64,000 nucleotides of DNA from Advenella alkanexedens (GTDB lineage: Bacteria; Pseudomonadota; Gammaproteobacteria; Burkholderiales; Burkholderiaceae_B). The stretch is from contig NZ_JAHSPR010000003.1 of assembly GCF_019132845.1 (NCBI RefSeq), forward strand, positions 124,001-188,000, given 5' to 3'. Below, piece after piece: positions 16,548 to 25,475 of the stretch. Made by a program: the position numbers and the translations under genes. The notes below the pieces were generated by a model. It ran no database searches. It had not been told where the DNA came from and saw only the letters and a list, made by a program, of their open reading frames with translations. Numbering within the stretch: position 1 is the stretch's first letter; each line of letters starts with the position of its first letter.

Positions 16548-18325
16548 GATTATCTTTATTACGCTCCCGAAACGGGGTTTTTGTTTTAGCCATTTTATTC
16601 ATGGTTATTGCCCTGTTAAGGTCCACCTATACCCAGTTTGGCGATGTGGCTGCAGGGCAATTTCCCAACCCCGACAGTTATTACAAACTGGTGCTGCTGG
16701 AAGGCTATGCCCAAGGCCACCCCATTAATTTCAACCCCCGTGACAATGCGCCCGATGGAAACTGGATTCATTGGTCCTTACCCCATAGCTGGACAGTATG
16801 GCAAATGCACAAGGTTTTCACCCTGTTTGGCCTGGATACCCCAAATGCCTTAATCTGGGCCGGGGCCAGCCTGACCCTGTTAAGCATGTTGCTGTTAACG
16901 GCACTGATGGCGGCTACTGTTTTAAGCATGGGCACCTACAAAGCCACGTTGGCAACCGCCCTTTTAATGGCCAGCAGCTTACCGTTGGCAGGTTATGGCC
17001 AGCTGCAACAAATTACCCATCACATTTTCATGCTGGTGCCCATTGCGGGGGCTGCCCTTTGTATCATACGCTCCCTTAATACCTCCAGTGTTACCAGGGA
17101 TACCCTTGGTGGAATGCTGGCTGGGCTGGCTTTGTGGATATCGCCAGAAACCATGCCACTGGTGGTTATTATGGTGGTATTGCGTATGGCAATTCGCATG
17201 CAGTTTCCTGAGAGTGGCAAAATCTGGCCCATGGCTGCCGGGCTTACCGGCATGATATTGCTGGCATGGCTGATAGATCCACCCCCACCCACTTTTTCTG
17301 CCTGGTCTTTGGACCATGTCAGCCTGGCCTGGCTGCTGTTTGTTTGCCTTACCGCCCTTGTCATGCTGGTTGCTGATTATGTAACTACCCATGATATAGG
17401 TGTGCCAAAATCTTTTGCCTGGGTCGCCATGACTGGTATTACTGTTGGCAGCATTTGGTTGTTACTTACACCTGGTGCCACTGCCGGCGCCAGTGGCTTG
17501 TTACCCGATGAATTAAAAACGGTTTGGTGGGCGCAAATTCAGGAACTGAAGCCCGCTACCAGTTCCCCTGAAAAAATGATTGCATGGCTCACGACCCCAA
17601 TGGTGGCCGGGTTGCTGGCGCTTTATTGGACATGGCATAAACGCCTGCTTTGGCCGGGTGTTTTGGGTATGGGTGCCCTGCTTTATGCTTTGTTAGGGGG
17701 ACTACATGTACGCATGGGTGCGGCAGGGGCTTTGGTGTCTGCATTGGCTTTTGGCTTGTCGGTAAGCTATATGCCTGTTTTTGCCAACGAAGAAAAGCGA
17801 CATTCCATCAAGGCCCAGACGGGCGGAGTATTGCTGGTTCTATTGGGACCGTTGCAACTATTGGCCATTATTGGCGTTGCCCTGCTGGATAATGACAGCG
17901 CTATTCTTCATGCAAATCAAGACAAAAAAAATCAGTGTGCCATGCAGGATATTGCCTCGCAACTCAACGCCTTACCCCCTTCGGTTATTCTAACCACCAG
18001 CAGCGCGGCTTCTGAATTGCTGTATCGTACTCATCACAAGGTGATTGCCGGTAATTACCACCATAATGTGGGTGGGTTGCTGGATGTGCATAGGGCTTTG
18101 CTGGATACTGATCCATGGAATAAAAGTAAAGAAATTATTGAAAAACGGAATGTTGAATATATTCTTGTGTGCCAATCAGCAAAAGATGTTGAAGCAGATG
18201 AATCACATCCAACTGTTTTTTATAATTGGCTGGCCAATTCCAAACCCATATCAGGTATAGAACCGATTGAATTAAACTCAACAACCAAGAGCAATTGGTT
18301 GCTGTTCCAAACTACACAACCATAA
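16544..18325 (+). CDS. multi-pass STT3/GT-C-like membrane glycosyltransferase
   Basis: A 593-residue integral membrane protein with about 11-13 hydrophobic segments and a soluble C-terminal domain (about 460-593). The first outer loop carries PNPDSYYKL (Asp44) and then RDNAPDGNWIHW, the layout of the first loop in STT3/AglB-type proteins, where a D-x-Y-Y segment and a P-x-G-x-x-x-W segment recur. WWAQIQELKP (about 328) may be the later acidic-loop motif. A true WWDYG is absent. The best reading is a GT-C enzyme using a polyprenyl-linked donor made by the preceding GT2 enzyme. Whether it glycosylates protein or lipid is unknown. It overlaps the GT2 gene by 4 nt. Confidence 0.65.
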   Translation: MRLSLLRSRNGVFVLAILFMVIALLRSTYTQFGDVAAGQFPNPDSYYKLVLLEGYAQGHPINFNPRDNAPDGNWIHWSLPHSWTVWQMHKVFTLFGLDTPNALIWAGASLTLLSMLLLTALMAATVLSMGTYKATLATALLMASSLPLAGYGQLQQITHHIFMLVPIAGAALCIIRSLNTSSVTRDTLGGMLAGLALWISPETMPLVVIMVVLRMAIRMQFPESGKIWPMAAGLTGMILLAWLIDPPPPTFSAWSLDHVSLAWLLFVCLTALVMLVADYVTTHDIGVPKSFAWVAMTGITVGSIWLLLTPGATAGASGLLPDELKTVWWAQIQELKPATSSPEKMIAWLTTPMVAGLLALYWTWHKRLLWPGVLGMGALLYALLGGLHVRMGAAGALVSALAFGLSVSYMPVFANEEKRHSIKAQTGGVLLVLLGPLQLLAIIGVALLDNDSAILHANQDKKNQCAMQDIASQLNALPPSVILTTSSAASELLYRTHHKVIAGNYHHNVGGLLDVHRALLDTDPWNKSKEIIEKRNVEYILVCQSAKDVEADESHPTVFYNWLANSKPISGIEPIELNSTTKSNWLLFQTTQP

Positions 18326-18329
18326 AATC

Positions 18330-19355
18330 ATGATTAACCGTTTTCAATCCAGCTCCCTTGATTTCAAAGCGGGAAGCTTTCTTTTTAGCTTGGTTTTGCT
18401 GTATGCCACTATTGTTTTTTTCATTAGTCCAGTTACTTTTCCTGAGTATTTAGCCTTGATAGGAGCTTATGGCAAAACACTACCTGTTGCCTTTATCGCC
18501 ATTTTCCTTATTACACAAATAGCAGGTATTGTTACGCTTGGAATAAAAACCAAATTCAAGGCGTCACCTTTTGCATTCTGCTTTAACAAATTAAAAGAAA
18601 AATGGCAGCAAGACCGATTTTTCAGCTTTATTTGGCCAATTTCCACGCTGATTATTCTTATCCCAAGTTTTAATGTTTTCAAGCAAACCATCTTGTCTGA
18701 ACGAGGATTTACCACTGATCCGTTCTTGGCAAAGTTGGATTTTTATATTTTTCAAAATGATCCAGGCCTTCTTTTACATTCATTAATAGGTAGCCTGACA
18801 ACCACGTTGATCATTGATAATTTATACCATGCCTGGTTTTTACCCATGATCCTGGGTGTTATTCTGGTCTCAATCTGCTCATCAACAACACTCCGGATTC
18901 GTTACATGAGCTGTTATATATTCAGTTGGATTGTGATTGGTTCAATTCTGGCCTGGTTATTTCCTTCTGCCGGACCTTGTTTTTATATAGACTTTGTTAA
19001 CCCAAATTATGAAAACTACACAAAGTTAATGAGTCAACTCTACAATCATCATCAACAAACGCCTATTAGTGCTTTAATTTACCAACAATATCTGTCTGAA
19101 GCCTTTAACACAGAAAGTTTAGCTATCGGTGGCGGTATTTCTGCCATGCCCAGTGTTCATGTAGCTCTTGCCACACTTTTTGCACTTGGCAGCTTTTCAA
19201 TTAACAAATGGCTTGGCTATGCAATGAGTCTTTATGCGCTTTTTATATGGCTTGGCTCTGTATATCTAGGATGGCATTATTTTGTTGATGGCTTGATTTC
19301 TCTCGTTTTAATCATGTTTTTTTGGAAATGGTTACTGGTTCTGGAAAAGAAATAA
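18330..19355 (+). CDS. PAP2-family membrane phosphatase/transferase (IPC synthase-like)
   Basis: A 341-residue protein with six or more membrane segments. The C-terminal part carries PAP2 motifs: SAMPSVHVA (about 273-281) and GWHYFVDG (about 313-320), which supply the catalytic histidines and aspartate. The spacing and the earlier GSILAWLFPSAGPCFY fit the PAP2_3 subgroup, which includes inositol-phosphorylceramide synthases. It may recycle or transfer lipid phosphates, for example dephosphorylating a polyprenyl pyrophosphate. It begins 4 nt after the GT-C-like gene and closes the three-gene plus-strand operon. Confidence 0.75.
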   Translation: MINRFQSSSLDFKAGSFLFSLVLLYATIVFFISPVTFPEYLALIGAYGKTLPVAFIAIFLITQIAGIVTLGIKTKFKASPFAFCFNKLKEKWQQDRFFSFIWPISTLIILIPSFNVFKQTILSERGFTTDPFLAKLDFYIFQNDPGLLLHSLIGSLTTTLIIDNLYHAWFLPMILGVILVSICSSTTLRIRYMSCYIFSWIVIGSILAWLFPSAGPCFYIDFVNPNYENYTKLMSQLYNHHQQTPISALIYQQYLSEAFNTESLAIGGGISAMPSVHVALATLFALGSFSINKWLGYAMSLYALFIWLGSVYLGWHYFVDGLISLVLIMFFWKWLLVLEKK

Positions 19356-19365
19356 AAATGTATGC

Positions 19366-19388
19366 ATTCCCACGCTGAGCATGGGAAC
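19366..19388. repeat. REP-like palindrome (dispersed copy)
   Basis: An imperfect palindrome of the form ATTCCCACGCTgagcATGGGAAC just after the PAP2 gene. It is the same family as the copy at 23598-23622 and the cluster at 42466-42716. All lie between genes. Confidence 0.75.
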
Positions 19389-19425
19389 AAGAACATGGGT
19401 GCCCAATCCAACCACTCCTAACCTC

Positions 19426-20160
19426 CTACCCATAATGCCGCAAGGCAAAATCAATTTCCTCGGCACAATTCTGCAGTTCAGCCACCGCCTTCCCCGCTTC
19501 CATCAAACTATAGCGCTTGTCAGACACAATAAACCCCAGTGCAGCATTAATCTGGTGCGCTTTGTTCTGGTATGGGATGGCAATGCCCACCACGCCCTGA
19601 TTCAGCTCGCTGAATGTGATGCAATAACCTTTTTTCCGTATTTCCCTCAGCTCCTCCTGAACGGTTTCCGGTACTTGCCCTGCAAATGCTTCGGCATTGT
19701 CTGTGACCACTTTGCGTAACTGGGGCCTGGACAGGGTGGCCAGTACCGATTTGGACAGCGCCCCCCTGTACAAAGGCATGCGTTTGCCACGCACATAGCT
19801 GATTTTCAGGTTTTCTTCCCCAAAAAAATGACTGATGGTAATGATGCGGTCGGCATAAATGGTGCCCAGCACGACATCGGAGCCCGATTTTTCGGCCAGA
19901 CTGCGCATGGCTTGCGAGGAGGCCTGGATTAAAGGGTCGATATTCCTGATCTGGTAATCCAGTTCAATAATGCGAGAGCCCAGTACATAGCGGGCCCCCG
20001 AACTGTGACGCAGCAAACCGGCATTACTTAGTTCCCGGGCATAGCGATACATGGTGGGCACGGCATAGCCCAAATGCTCTGCCATTTCTTCTATCGTCCA
20101 GGAGGGGTGTTCTGGCGTGAAAAGATCCAGCACATTCAGCATTTTGGTAAGACTAGACAT
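19426..20160 (-). CDS. IclR-family transcriptional regulator
   Basis: A 244-residue regulator. The N-terminal winged helix-turn-helix (about 1-65) reads LNVLDLF, WTIEEMAEHLG, PTMYRYARELSNAGLLRH. The C-terminal effector domain starts near residue 80 and ends with GIAIPYQNKAHQINAALG, the IclR pocket. The ATG at 20160 is used; a TTG at 20166 is in frame. It diverges from a VOC/FAH/Bug/SDR operon across a 144-base gap containing a 9-4-9 palindrome, so it probably controls that operon and itself. The ligand is unknown, presumably a pathway substrate or intermediate. Confidence 0.9.
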   Translation of the reverse strand: MSSLTKMLNVLDLFTPEHPSWTIEEMAEHLGYAVPTMYRYARELSNAGLLRHSSGARYVLGSRIIELDYQIRNIDPLIQASSQAMRSLAEKSGSDVVLGTIYADRIITISHFFGEENLKISYVRGKRMPLYRGALSKSVLATLSRPQLRKVVTDNAEAFAGQVPETVQEELREIRKKGYCITFSELNQGVVGIAIPYQNKAHQINAALGFIVSDKRYSLMEAGKAVAELQNCAEEIDFALRHYG

Positions 20161-20304
20161 GGGCAAACCGGTTTTTGGGGTGGAAAAAACCTCATATTAT
20201 ATCAATTTACAAATTTATTGAATTTTTTATTTATTTGATAATTGATTTATATTAAATAATTACATATAATTATTTTCATTGATTTTATTAAATAGTGATA
20301 AATA
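20161..20304. promoter_or_regulatory. divergent control region with a candidate IclR operator palindrome
   Basis: A very AT-rich gap between the IclR gene and the catabolic operon. A perfect 9-bp inverted repeat with a four-base spacer, AAATAATTA-CATA-TAATTATTT, lies at 20254-20275, 29 nt before the ATG of the first operon gene. IclR proteins often bind such palindromes near the divergent promoter. The palindrome is read directly; its use as an operator is inferred. Confidence 0.6.
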
Positions 20305-20868
20305 ATGAGCTTTAACCATAAAAACGGGCAAGATTCTTCGTTTTCTTTTAGCCATGTAGGAATTTTTGTCAAAGACATTGCACGCATGACGCAGTTTTAC
20401 CAGCAGGCACTGCAACTGTTCATTACCGACAAGGGCGTGATTGGCGGCAAAGACATCGTGTTTCTTAGCCAGAATCCGGAAGAGCATCATCAACTGGCAC
20501 TGGTAAGCGGCCGCCCCGAAGACGTGACGTTTAGCGTGATCAACCAGATTTCACTGCGCGTGAAGGATTTACCCACCCTGCGCCATTATCACACCAGCCT
20601 GAAAGCCGCCGGTGCCGAACGGATCGACCCCAGCACCCATGGCAATGCCCTTTCCATCTATAGCTTTGATCCTGAAGGCAACCGCATAGAAGTCTTTATG
20701 GATACCGAATGGTATTGCGACCAACCGCTTAAGGAAACCATCGACTTTAGCCTGAACGATGACGAAATCATGGCCCGGGTCAAGGAAATTGCCCAGGCAT
20801 CCCCCAAGTTCATGCCCCGCTCCGAATGGGTAAAGCAAATGCATGACCTCATGAATGCCCAAGCCTGA
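20305..20868 (+). CDS. VOC-family protein, extradiol dioxygenase/glyoxalase-like
   Basis: A 187-residue protein with two half-modules of the vicinal oxygen chelate fold. The first begins FSHVGIFVKDIARMTQFYQQAL, with a metal-ligand His. The closing FDPEGNRIEVFMD supplies the metal-ligand Glu. The length fits one VOC domain with an extra C-terminal helix (to residue 187). It could be a dioxygenase, isomerase or lyase, and the residues do not decide. It is the first gene of the IclR-linked operon, 61 nt before the FAH-family gene, and probably acts on the same compound. Confidence 0.8.
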   Translation: MSFNHKNGQDSSFSFSHVGIFVKDIARMTQFYQQALQLFITDKGVIGGKDIVFLSQNPEEHHQLALVSGRPEDVTFSVINQISLRVKDLPTLRHYHTSLKAAGAERIDPSTHGNALSIYSFDPEGNRIEVFMDTEWYCDQPLKETIDFSLNDDEIMARVKEIAQASPKFMPRSEWVKQMHDLMNAQA

Positions 20869-20929
20869 ACCCAACAAATACCCCTATTGAATTTTTGATA
20901 TTAAATAAATAAAGTAAGCAGGAAAACAA

Positions 20930-21781
20930 ATGAAATTAATCAGTTTTAACTTGAACAATGAAGAAACATTCGGCGCGGTAAAAGGCGACGAAGTGGTCAA
21001 CCTGAAGCCTTTGTTTAAAGGCGAAGCCAACACGCTGAAAGAGGTGCTTGAAAAAGACCTGCTGGCCAAGGCCGGGCAACTGGCTGCCAATGCCACGGCG
21101 ACCCTGAAGTTTGCCGATCTTGAATTGCTGCCCGTAATTCCCGAACCCGGCAAGATTTTCTGTATCGGCCTGAATTATGATGAGCACGTGAAAGAAACCA
21201 ACAAGGAAAAAACCGAGTCACCGGTAATTTTCCTGCGCGTGGCCGAGTCCCAGGTTGCCCACAACGACAGTATTGTGCTGCCCCCCGAGTCTGTCAAACT
21301 GGATTACGAAGGTGAGATTGCGATTGTGATTGGTAAAGGCGGCCGCCGTATTTCAGAAGAAGATTCCTGGGATCACATTGCCGGTTATGCCTGCTACAAC
21401 GACGGCAGTATCCGCGATTGGCAAACCGCCACTTCGCAGTGGATTCCCGGTAAAAACTTCTGGAAAACCGGTGGTTTCGGACCCTGGATGGTCACCGCTG
21501 ATGAAATTGAGCCCAACCAGAAATTAACGCTGGTTACCCGCCTGAACGGGGAAGAAATGCAACGTGCCACCACCGATATGCTGATTCACAGCATTCCACG
21601 GCAAATTGCCTATATTTCCTCTTTCCTGCCCCTGAATCCAGGTGATGTGATCGTGACCGGAACACCGGGTGGCGTGGGTGCCAAACGTAATCCACCCGTA
21701 TTCATGAAAGAAGGTGATATTGTTGAAATTGAAGTGGATGCAGTCGGTATTCTGAGAAATACCATTGCCGCCGAAGCATAA
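20930..21781 (+). CDS. fumarylacetoacetate hydrolase (FAH) family protein
   Basis: A 283-residue protein. An N-terminal cap (about 1-75) is followed by the FAH catalytic domain: KIFCIGLNYDEHVKET, the metal-binding LDYEGEIAIVIGKG, DWQTATSQWIPGKNFW, and the end GDVIVTGTPGGVG. Such enzymes hydrolyse, decarboxylate or hydrate 2-oxo acids with a C-C or C=C bond beside the keto group, using Mg2+ or Mn2+. The start has AGGA upstream. It lies between a VOC protein and a Bug receptor, which suggests degradation of an imported organic acid or aromatic ring product. Confidence 0.9.
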   Translation: MKLISFNLNNEETFGAVKGDEVVNLKPLFKGEANTLKEVLEKDLLAKAGQLAANATATLKFADLELLPVIPEPGKIFCIGLNYDEHVKETNKEKTESPVIFLRVAESQVAHNDSIVLPPESVKLDYEGEIAIVIGKGGRRISEEDSWDHIAGYACYNDGSIRDWQTATSQWIPGKNFWKTGGFGPWMVTADEIEPNQKLTLVTRLNGEEMQRATTDMLIHSIPRQIAYISSFLPLNPGDVIVTGTPGGVGAKRNPPVFMKEGDIVEIEVDAVGILRNTIAAEA

Positions 21782-21803
21782 ACATTCGTATCTGGAGACA
21801 TAA

Positions 21804-22778
21804 ATGAAAAAATGGTTGAAATCTTTCGCCCCCGTTTGCCTGGCCATGAGTCTGACAGCCGGTGTTGCACAGGCCCAAAATTACCCCGAAAAACCCATTA
21901 CCTTCCTGGTGCCTTACGCTGCCGGCGGTTTGACCGACGTGTTGGCCCGTGAAGTGGGTGCCCATATGTCCAAAAAACTGGGGCAGCCCGTGGTGGTGGA
22001 CAATAAACCGGGCGGTGCCGCACAGGTTGGCATGAATGTGCTGAAAAAAGCCCCTGCCGATGGATACACCGTGTTTATTGGCGATGTGCCCTCTTTGGCC
22101 ACCAATGTGGGTCTGTTCAAGAATCTTTCTTATGATCCGCGCACAGACCTGCAACCTGTTGGCGAGTTGATTGTGTCACCGGCTTTGGTCGTGGTTCCCA
22201 TGAACAGCCCCTACCAGACTTTTGAAGATCTGGTTAAAGGTGCCTCAGAAAAACCCCAGGGCCTGACTTACGCTTCCCAGGGCGTTGGTACAGGTGCCCA
22301 CCTGTTTGGTACCTTGCTGCAAAACAAGCTGAACAAGGAAATGACCCATGTAGCCTATAAGGGTTCTATTCCAGGTTTGCAAGACACCATCAGCGGCCAG
22401 GTTGATTTCATGTATGACGCCATTCCCACCAGTGGTCCTTTTGTGCTGGGTGACAAGCTGCGTGCCCTGGCGATCGGCTCCAAAGAACGTTCGCCTCTGC
22501 TGCCAAATGTCCCTACTCTGGAAGAACTGGGCTACGGTGACATTGTGCCCACTTTCTGGTGGGGCGCTGCTGTCAAGAAGGGTACACCGGCCGAGATCGT
22601 TGCGTTGCTGAACCAATCAATGACTGAAGCCATGCAGGATCCGGAAATTTCCAAAAAATTTACCAACCAGGGTGTGCTGATCAACACTACCTCGCCAGAA
22701 GCATTTACCACTTATATCAATGAAGAAATTGAGAAGTGGAGTAAAGTGATGGCCGATGCAAACATGCAAGTGAATTAA
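21804..22778 (+). CDS. Bug-family (TctC-like) periplasmic solute-binding receptor
   Basis: A 324-residue exported protein with a signal peptide ending AQAQ (about residue 26), then the Bug signature YPEKPITFLVPYAAGGLTD. Family members bind small carboxylates or aromatic acids in the periplasm, sometimes for a TctAB permease and sometimes as sensors. No permease gene is nearby, so it is an orphan receptor in this operon. GGAG lies upstream of the ATG and the gap to the FAH gene is 22 nt. Confidence 0.92.
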   Translation: MKKWLKSFAPVCLAMSLTAGVAQAQNYPEKPITFLVPYAAGGLTDVLAREVGAHMSKKLGQPVVVDNKPGGAAQVGMNVLKKAPADGYTVFIGDVPSLATNVGLFKNLSYDPRTDLQPVGELIVSPALVVVPMNSPYQTFEDLVKGASEKPQGLTYASQGVGTGAHLFGTLLQNKLNKEMTHVAYKGSIPGLQDTISGQVDFMYDAIPTSGPFVLGDKLRALAIGSKERSPLLPNVPTLEELGYGDIVPTFWWGAAVKKGTPAEIVALLNQSMTEAMQDPEISKKFTNQGVLINTTSPEAFTTYINEEIEKWSKVMADANMQVN

Positions 22779-22796
22779 TCATACAGGTAATAAATA

Positions 22797-23576
22797 ATGA
22801 GAGGTCTTGAAAATAAAGTCGCGTTAATTTCTGGCGGTATGGGTGATATTGGCATGGCCATTGCCACCCGTTTAATCCAGGAAGGTGCCACGGTTGTGCT
22901 GGGCGATCTGAAAGAAAAGGATGACGCCCTGCTGGCCTCCCGCTTTCAGGGCATGACGGTTCCCGACTGCGTACAACTGAACGTCACACTGGCGGACAGC
23001 TGGAAAAACGCCTTTGAACAGGTCGTGGCGCGCCATGGTCGCTGCGATATCCTGGTCAATAATGCCGGGGTTATTTCCAACCAAAGCGTACCATTCAGCG
23101 ATATTGATTTTCAGGAATGGAAACGCCTGTTTTCCATTAACGTCGATGGCACGTTTCTGGGTATTCAGGCCGGTATCCAGGCCATGAAAAACAATGAAAA
23201 TGGCGGTGCCATTGTCAACATGGGCTCCATTGCCGGGTTCGTGGGTTCGGTAGGAGGCGGCTCTTACGGTTCCAGCAAAAGTACCATTATCAATATGACA
23301 CAGCAGGCAGCACTCAGTGCCGCCCGCTCGGGCCAGAAAGTGCGTATCAATGCCGTGCATCCAGGCTATGTCTGGACGCAACTGGTTGATGCCACACTCA
23401 GCAAACAGTTTGGTTCAGAAGAAAAGGCACTGGAAGCGGTGCGTGCCATGAACCCGATGAACCAGATCGTGAGCGTTGAAGATGTAGCGGCTACCGTAGC
23501 ATTCCTGGCCTCCGAAGATGCCAGAATGATTAATGGCACCGGTATTGTGGTGGATGGAGGCAGACTGCTGCAATAA
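22797..23576 (+). CDS. short-chain dehydrogenase/reductase (SDR)
   Basis: A 259-residue classical SDR. The cofactor loop is SGGMGDIGMAIA (about 14-25), then ILVNNAG (about 84-90), the catalytic serine in MGSIAG, and YGSSKS with the catalytic Tyr and Lys (about 157-161). The acidic residue after the second strand (GDLKEK) points to NAD rather than NADP. It closes the IclR-linked operon and probably oxidises or reduces a hydroxy or keto group of the pathway compound. Confidence 0.9.
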   Translation: MRGLENKVALISGGMGDIGMAIATRLIQEGATVVLGDLKEKDDALLASRFQGMTVPDCVQLNVTLADSWKNAFEQVVARHGRCDILVNNAGVISNQSVPFSDIDFQEWKRLFSINVDGTFLGIQAGIQAMKNNENGGAIVNMGSIAGFVGSVGGGSYGSSKSTIINMTQQAALSAARSGQKVRINAVHPGYVWTQLVDATLSKQFGSEEKALEAVRAMNPMNQIVSVEDVAATVAFLASEDARMINGTGIVVDGGRLLQ

Positions 23577-23597
23577 ATACCGGGCATTGTCTCTATG

Positions 23598-23622
23598 CAT
23601 TCCCACGCGGAGCGTGGGAATG
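23598..23622. repeat. REP-like palindrome (dispersed copy)
   Basis: CATTCCCACGC-gga-GCGTGGGAATG is a perfect palindrome with a three-base centre, lying between the convergent SDR and TPR genes. It is the same family as the copies at 19366 and 42466-42716. It may also act as a transcription end for either gene. Confidence 0.8.
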
Positions 23623-23658
23623 AGGTAGTTTTTTACCATTAAGTGCGGAAAGCCCCCA

Positions 23659-25005
23659 TCAGCCCGAAACCGCCCGGCCTTTGCTTCGTGCCAGAAATCC
23701 CTGGTTAAGCCGGCTGTTTGGCTTCAGGGCCAGGCGCTCGTTGGCCAGGGCCCGAGCCAGTTCGGGCTGTCCGGCACGAATGGCCGCTTCTATCAGGGTC
23801 AGGTCAATAATATCGCGCTGGGCATGGCTGCCCCCAAAGCTGTTGGCTATAAACCTGGCCCCGTACAGTCGTTCAATGGCGGTTTGATAATCCTTGCGCC
23901 AGAATGCAATAAATCCTTCAATCAGGGGCAAGGTGGTTTGCCGGGTCCATTGCTGCATTTCCGATTCAATGCCCGGTTTGATGTTCTTGCAATCTTTCAG
24001 GACTTGCCCGGCATCAATATCCCGTCCCGCGCCAAGGTAGGCCATAACGGCATGCCAGTCATTAAAGGTATAAGAATGCCCATCGGCATGGACCTGCCAG
24101 CAGTCGGCCAGCTCATCCCAACGATCACCCACCTCCACGCCTTCCAGGTTCAGGCGCCACAACATGGCCGAGGCATCCACCAGCTCCAGTACCACAGTGC
24201 TGTCGCCATTGCGGATATGGTTATCGTAAATGCCCAGCACCACGTCTTCCTGCCCCAGCTCCTGATAATACAGTGCCCGATGCCACCAGTTATGCACCTT
24301 GAAAAAATTGCCCTCATCAGACCAGTATGGTTCACGCGTTGCCATCCATGTAACGCCTTCGGTAACCCGCCCCTGCATTTCCAATACATGCGCCACCGCA
24401 TGATGGGCCCAGCAGTCAAAGGGTTGCAGTTCCGTGGCTTGGCGGCCGGTTTCTTCGGCCCTGGCGTAATCACCGGTTTCTTCCAAGCCAAAGGCATACA
24501 TACCAAGCAAAATGGAATATCCCGGCACATCCTCCGACCAGTAAGGTAATATCCGGGCCAGGCGGTCACGCAAATTACGCGCATTGGCACGATAAAAATC
24601 CATCAAATGACCGGCCTGCAGGGCCACAATATCCATCGGGTAATTGCAGTTGTGGATATCCAGCACCAGGGCGGCAGCCGTCCACTCTCCGTGCAACATC
24701 AGATCCAGCGCCCCCAGGTGCGACGCTTCCCGATCGCTTAAATGCATGGTTTTCAGGTGCCGCACCGTATCTTTGGCGTAGCCGTTCAGGACAGGCTCGG
24801 TGGCCAAGCCTAACAAGTAAGCCTTGAAAATATGCGCCATGGCAAAGTGGGGTGAAACTTCGATGGCATTGTTAACCAGGCTGAAGGGGTCGCCCGTATA
24901 AATATTGAAAGCACTCACCGCCTGGTTGTAGTAATCAACGGCTTCTGCACTTGCTTCAGAAATGCTATTACCCTGTAAATCTTTCATCATGACTTGCTCG
25001 CTCAT
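23659..25005 (-). CDS. TTC38-like tetratricopeptide repeat protein
   Basis: About 448 residues from the ATG at 25005; an upstream TTG start would add 13 residues, and the next ATG pair at 24990 is also possible. Helical repeats run through the whole chain, with marks of the TTC38 family: AHIFKAYLLGLAT, YGWxLGMYAF-like ILLGMYAFGLEETGDYARAE, DCWAHHAVAHVLEMQGR, and FKVHNWWHRALYYQELG. No signal or membrane segment is seen, so it is cytoplasmic. The family has no firm biochemical role. It stands alone and converges with the SDR gene. Confidence 0.8.
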   Translation of the reverse strand: MSEQVMMKDLQGNSISEASAEAVDYYNQAVSAFNIYTGDPFSLVNNAIEVSPHFAMAHIFKAYLLGLATEPVLNGYAKDTVRHLKTMHLSDREASHLGALDLMLHGEWTAAALVLDIHNCNYPMDIVALQAGHLMDFYRANARNLRDRLARILPYWSEDVPGYSILLGMYAFGLEETGDYARAEETGRQATELQPFDCWAHHAVAHVLEMQGRVTEGVTWMATREPYWSDEGNFFKVHNWWHRALYYQELGQEDVVLGIYDNHIRNGDSTVVLELVDASAMLWRLNLEGVEVGDRWDELADCWQVHADGHSYTFNDWHAVMAYLGAGRDIDAGQVLKDCKNIKPGIESEMQQWTRQTTLPLIEGFIAFWRKDYQTAIERLYGARFIANSFGGSHAQRDIIDLTLIEAAIRAGQPELARALANERLALKPNSRLNQGFLARSKGRAVSG

Positions 25006-25199
25006 CAGTTTGTTTGAACTTGAGAATGCACAGCAAGCAGCCAATACTACTTTTCAGGTCGTAACCGATTCATGCTGTTTGCCAGTCGATTGTTTTGTTT
25101 TTTATCCATACGAGACAATAATAAGATGATTTCTACCGGTTCACAACTGGAAAAAAATAAAATAGCGTATTTATCTTAAATAAATCAATTACATAGCCA

Positions 25200-25475
25200 T
25201 CAATACTCGGGGTTAATGATGGCTTCTATGGCATTAACCAACCCCTGATCAAGCCCACGCCCCAGGTCTTCAGAAAAATAAATACCAAAACGCTGCCAGT
25301 CGGCCATCAGGCCTTGTTTGCGTTTTATCGCAATCAGCGGATCATCGGCCTCAATGATTTCCACGTCATAGCCATGTTCACGCACCACATTTTCCACCCT
25401 TTCACAAATACGCTCAAAATCGGCACGGTCAACCGCCTGTGCATTGGCTTCATTTAAATAAACGGTAACTTTCAT
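25200..25475 (-). CDS. hypothetical 91-residue protein coupled to the diiron protein
   Basis: I do not recognise this protein. It is acidic, without signal or membrane segments, with predicted alternating strands and helices (VTVYLNEANAQ, then FERICERVENVVREHGYDVEII). Its ATG overlaps the stop codon of the ferritin-like gene (ATGA), with AGGA six bases upstream, so the two are co-translated. This tight link suggests that it is a partner or small subunit of the diiron protein. Confidence 0.6.
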   Translation of the reverse strand: MKVTVYLNEANAQAVDRADFERICERVENVVREHGYDVEIIEADDPLIAIKRKQGLMADWQRFGIYFSEDLGRGLDQGLVNAIEAIINPEY

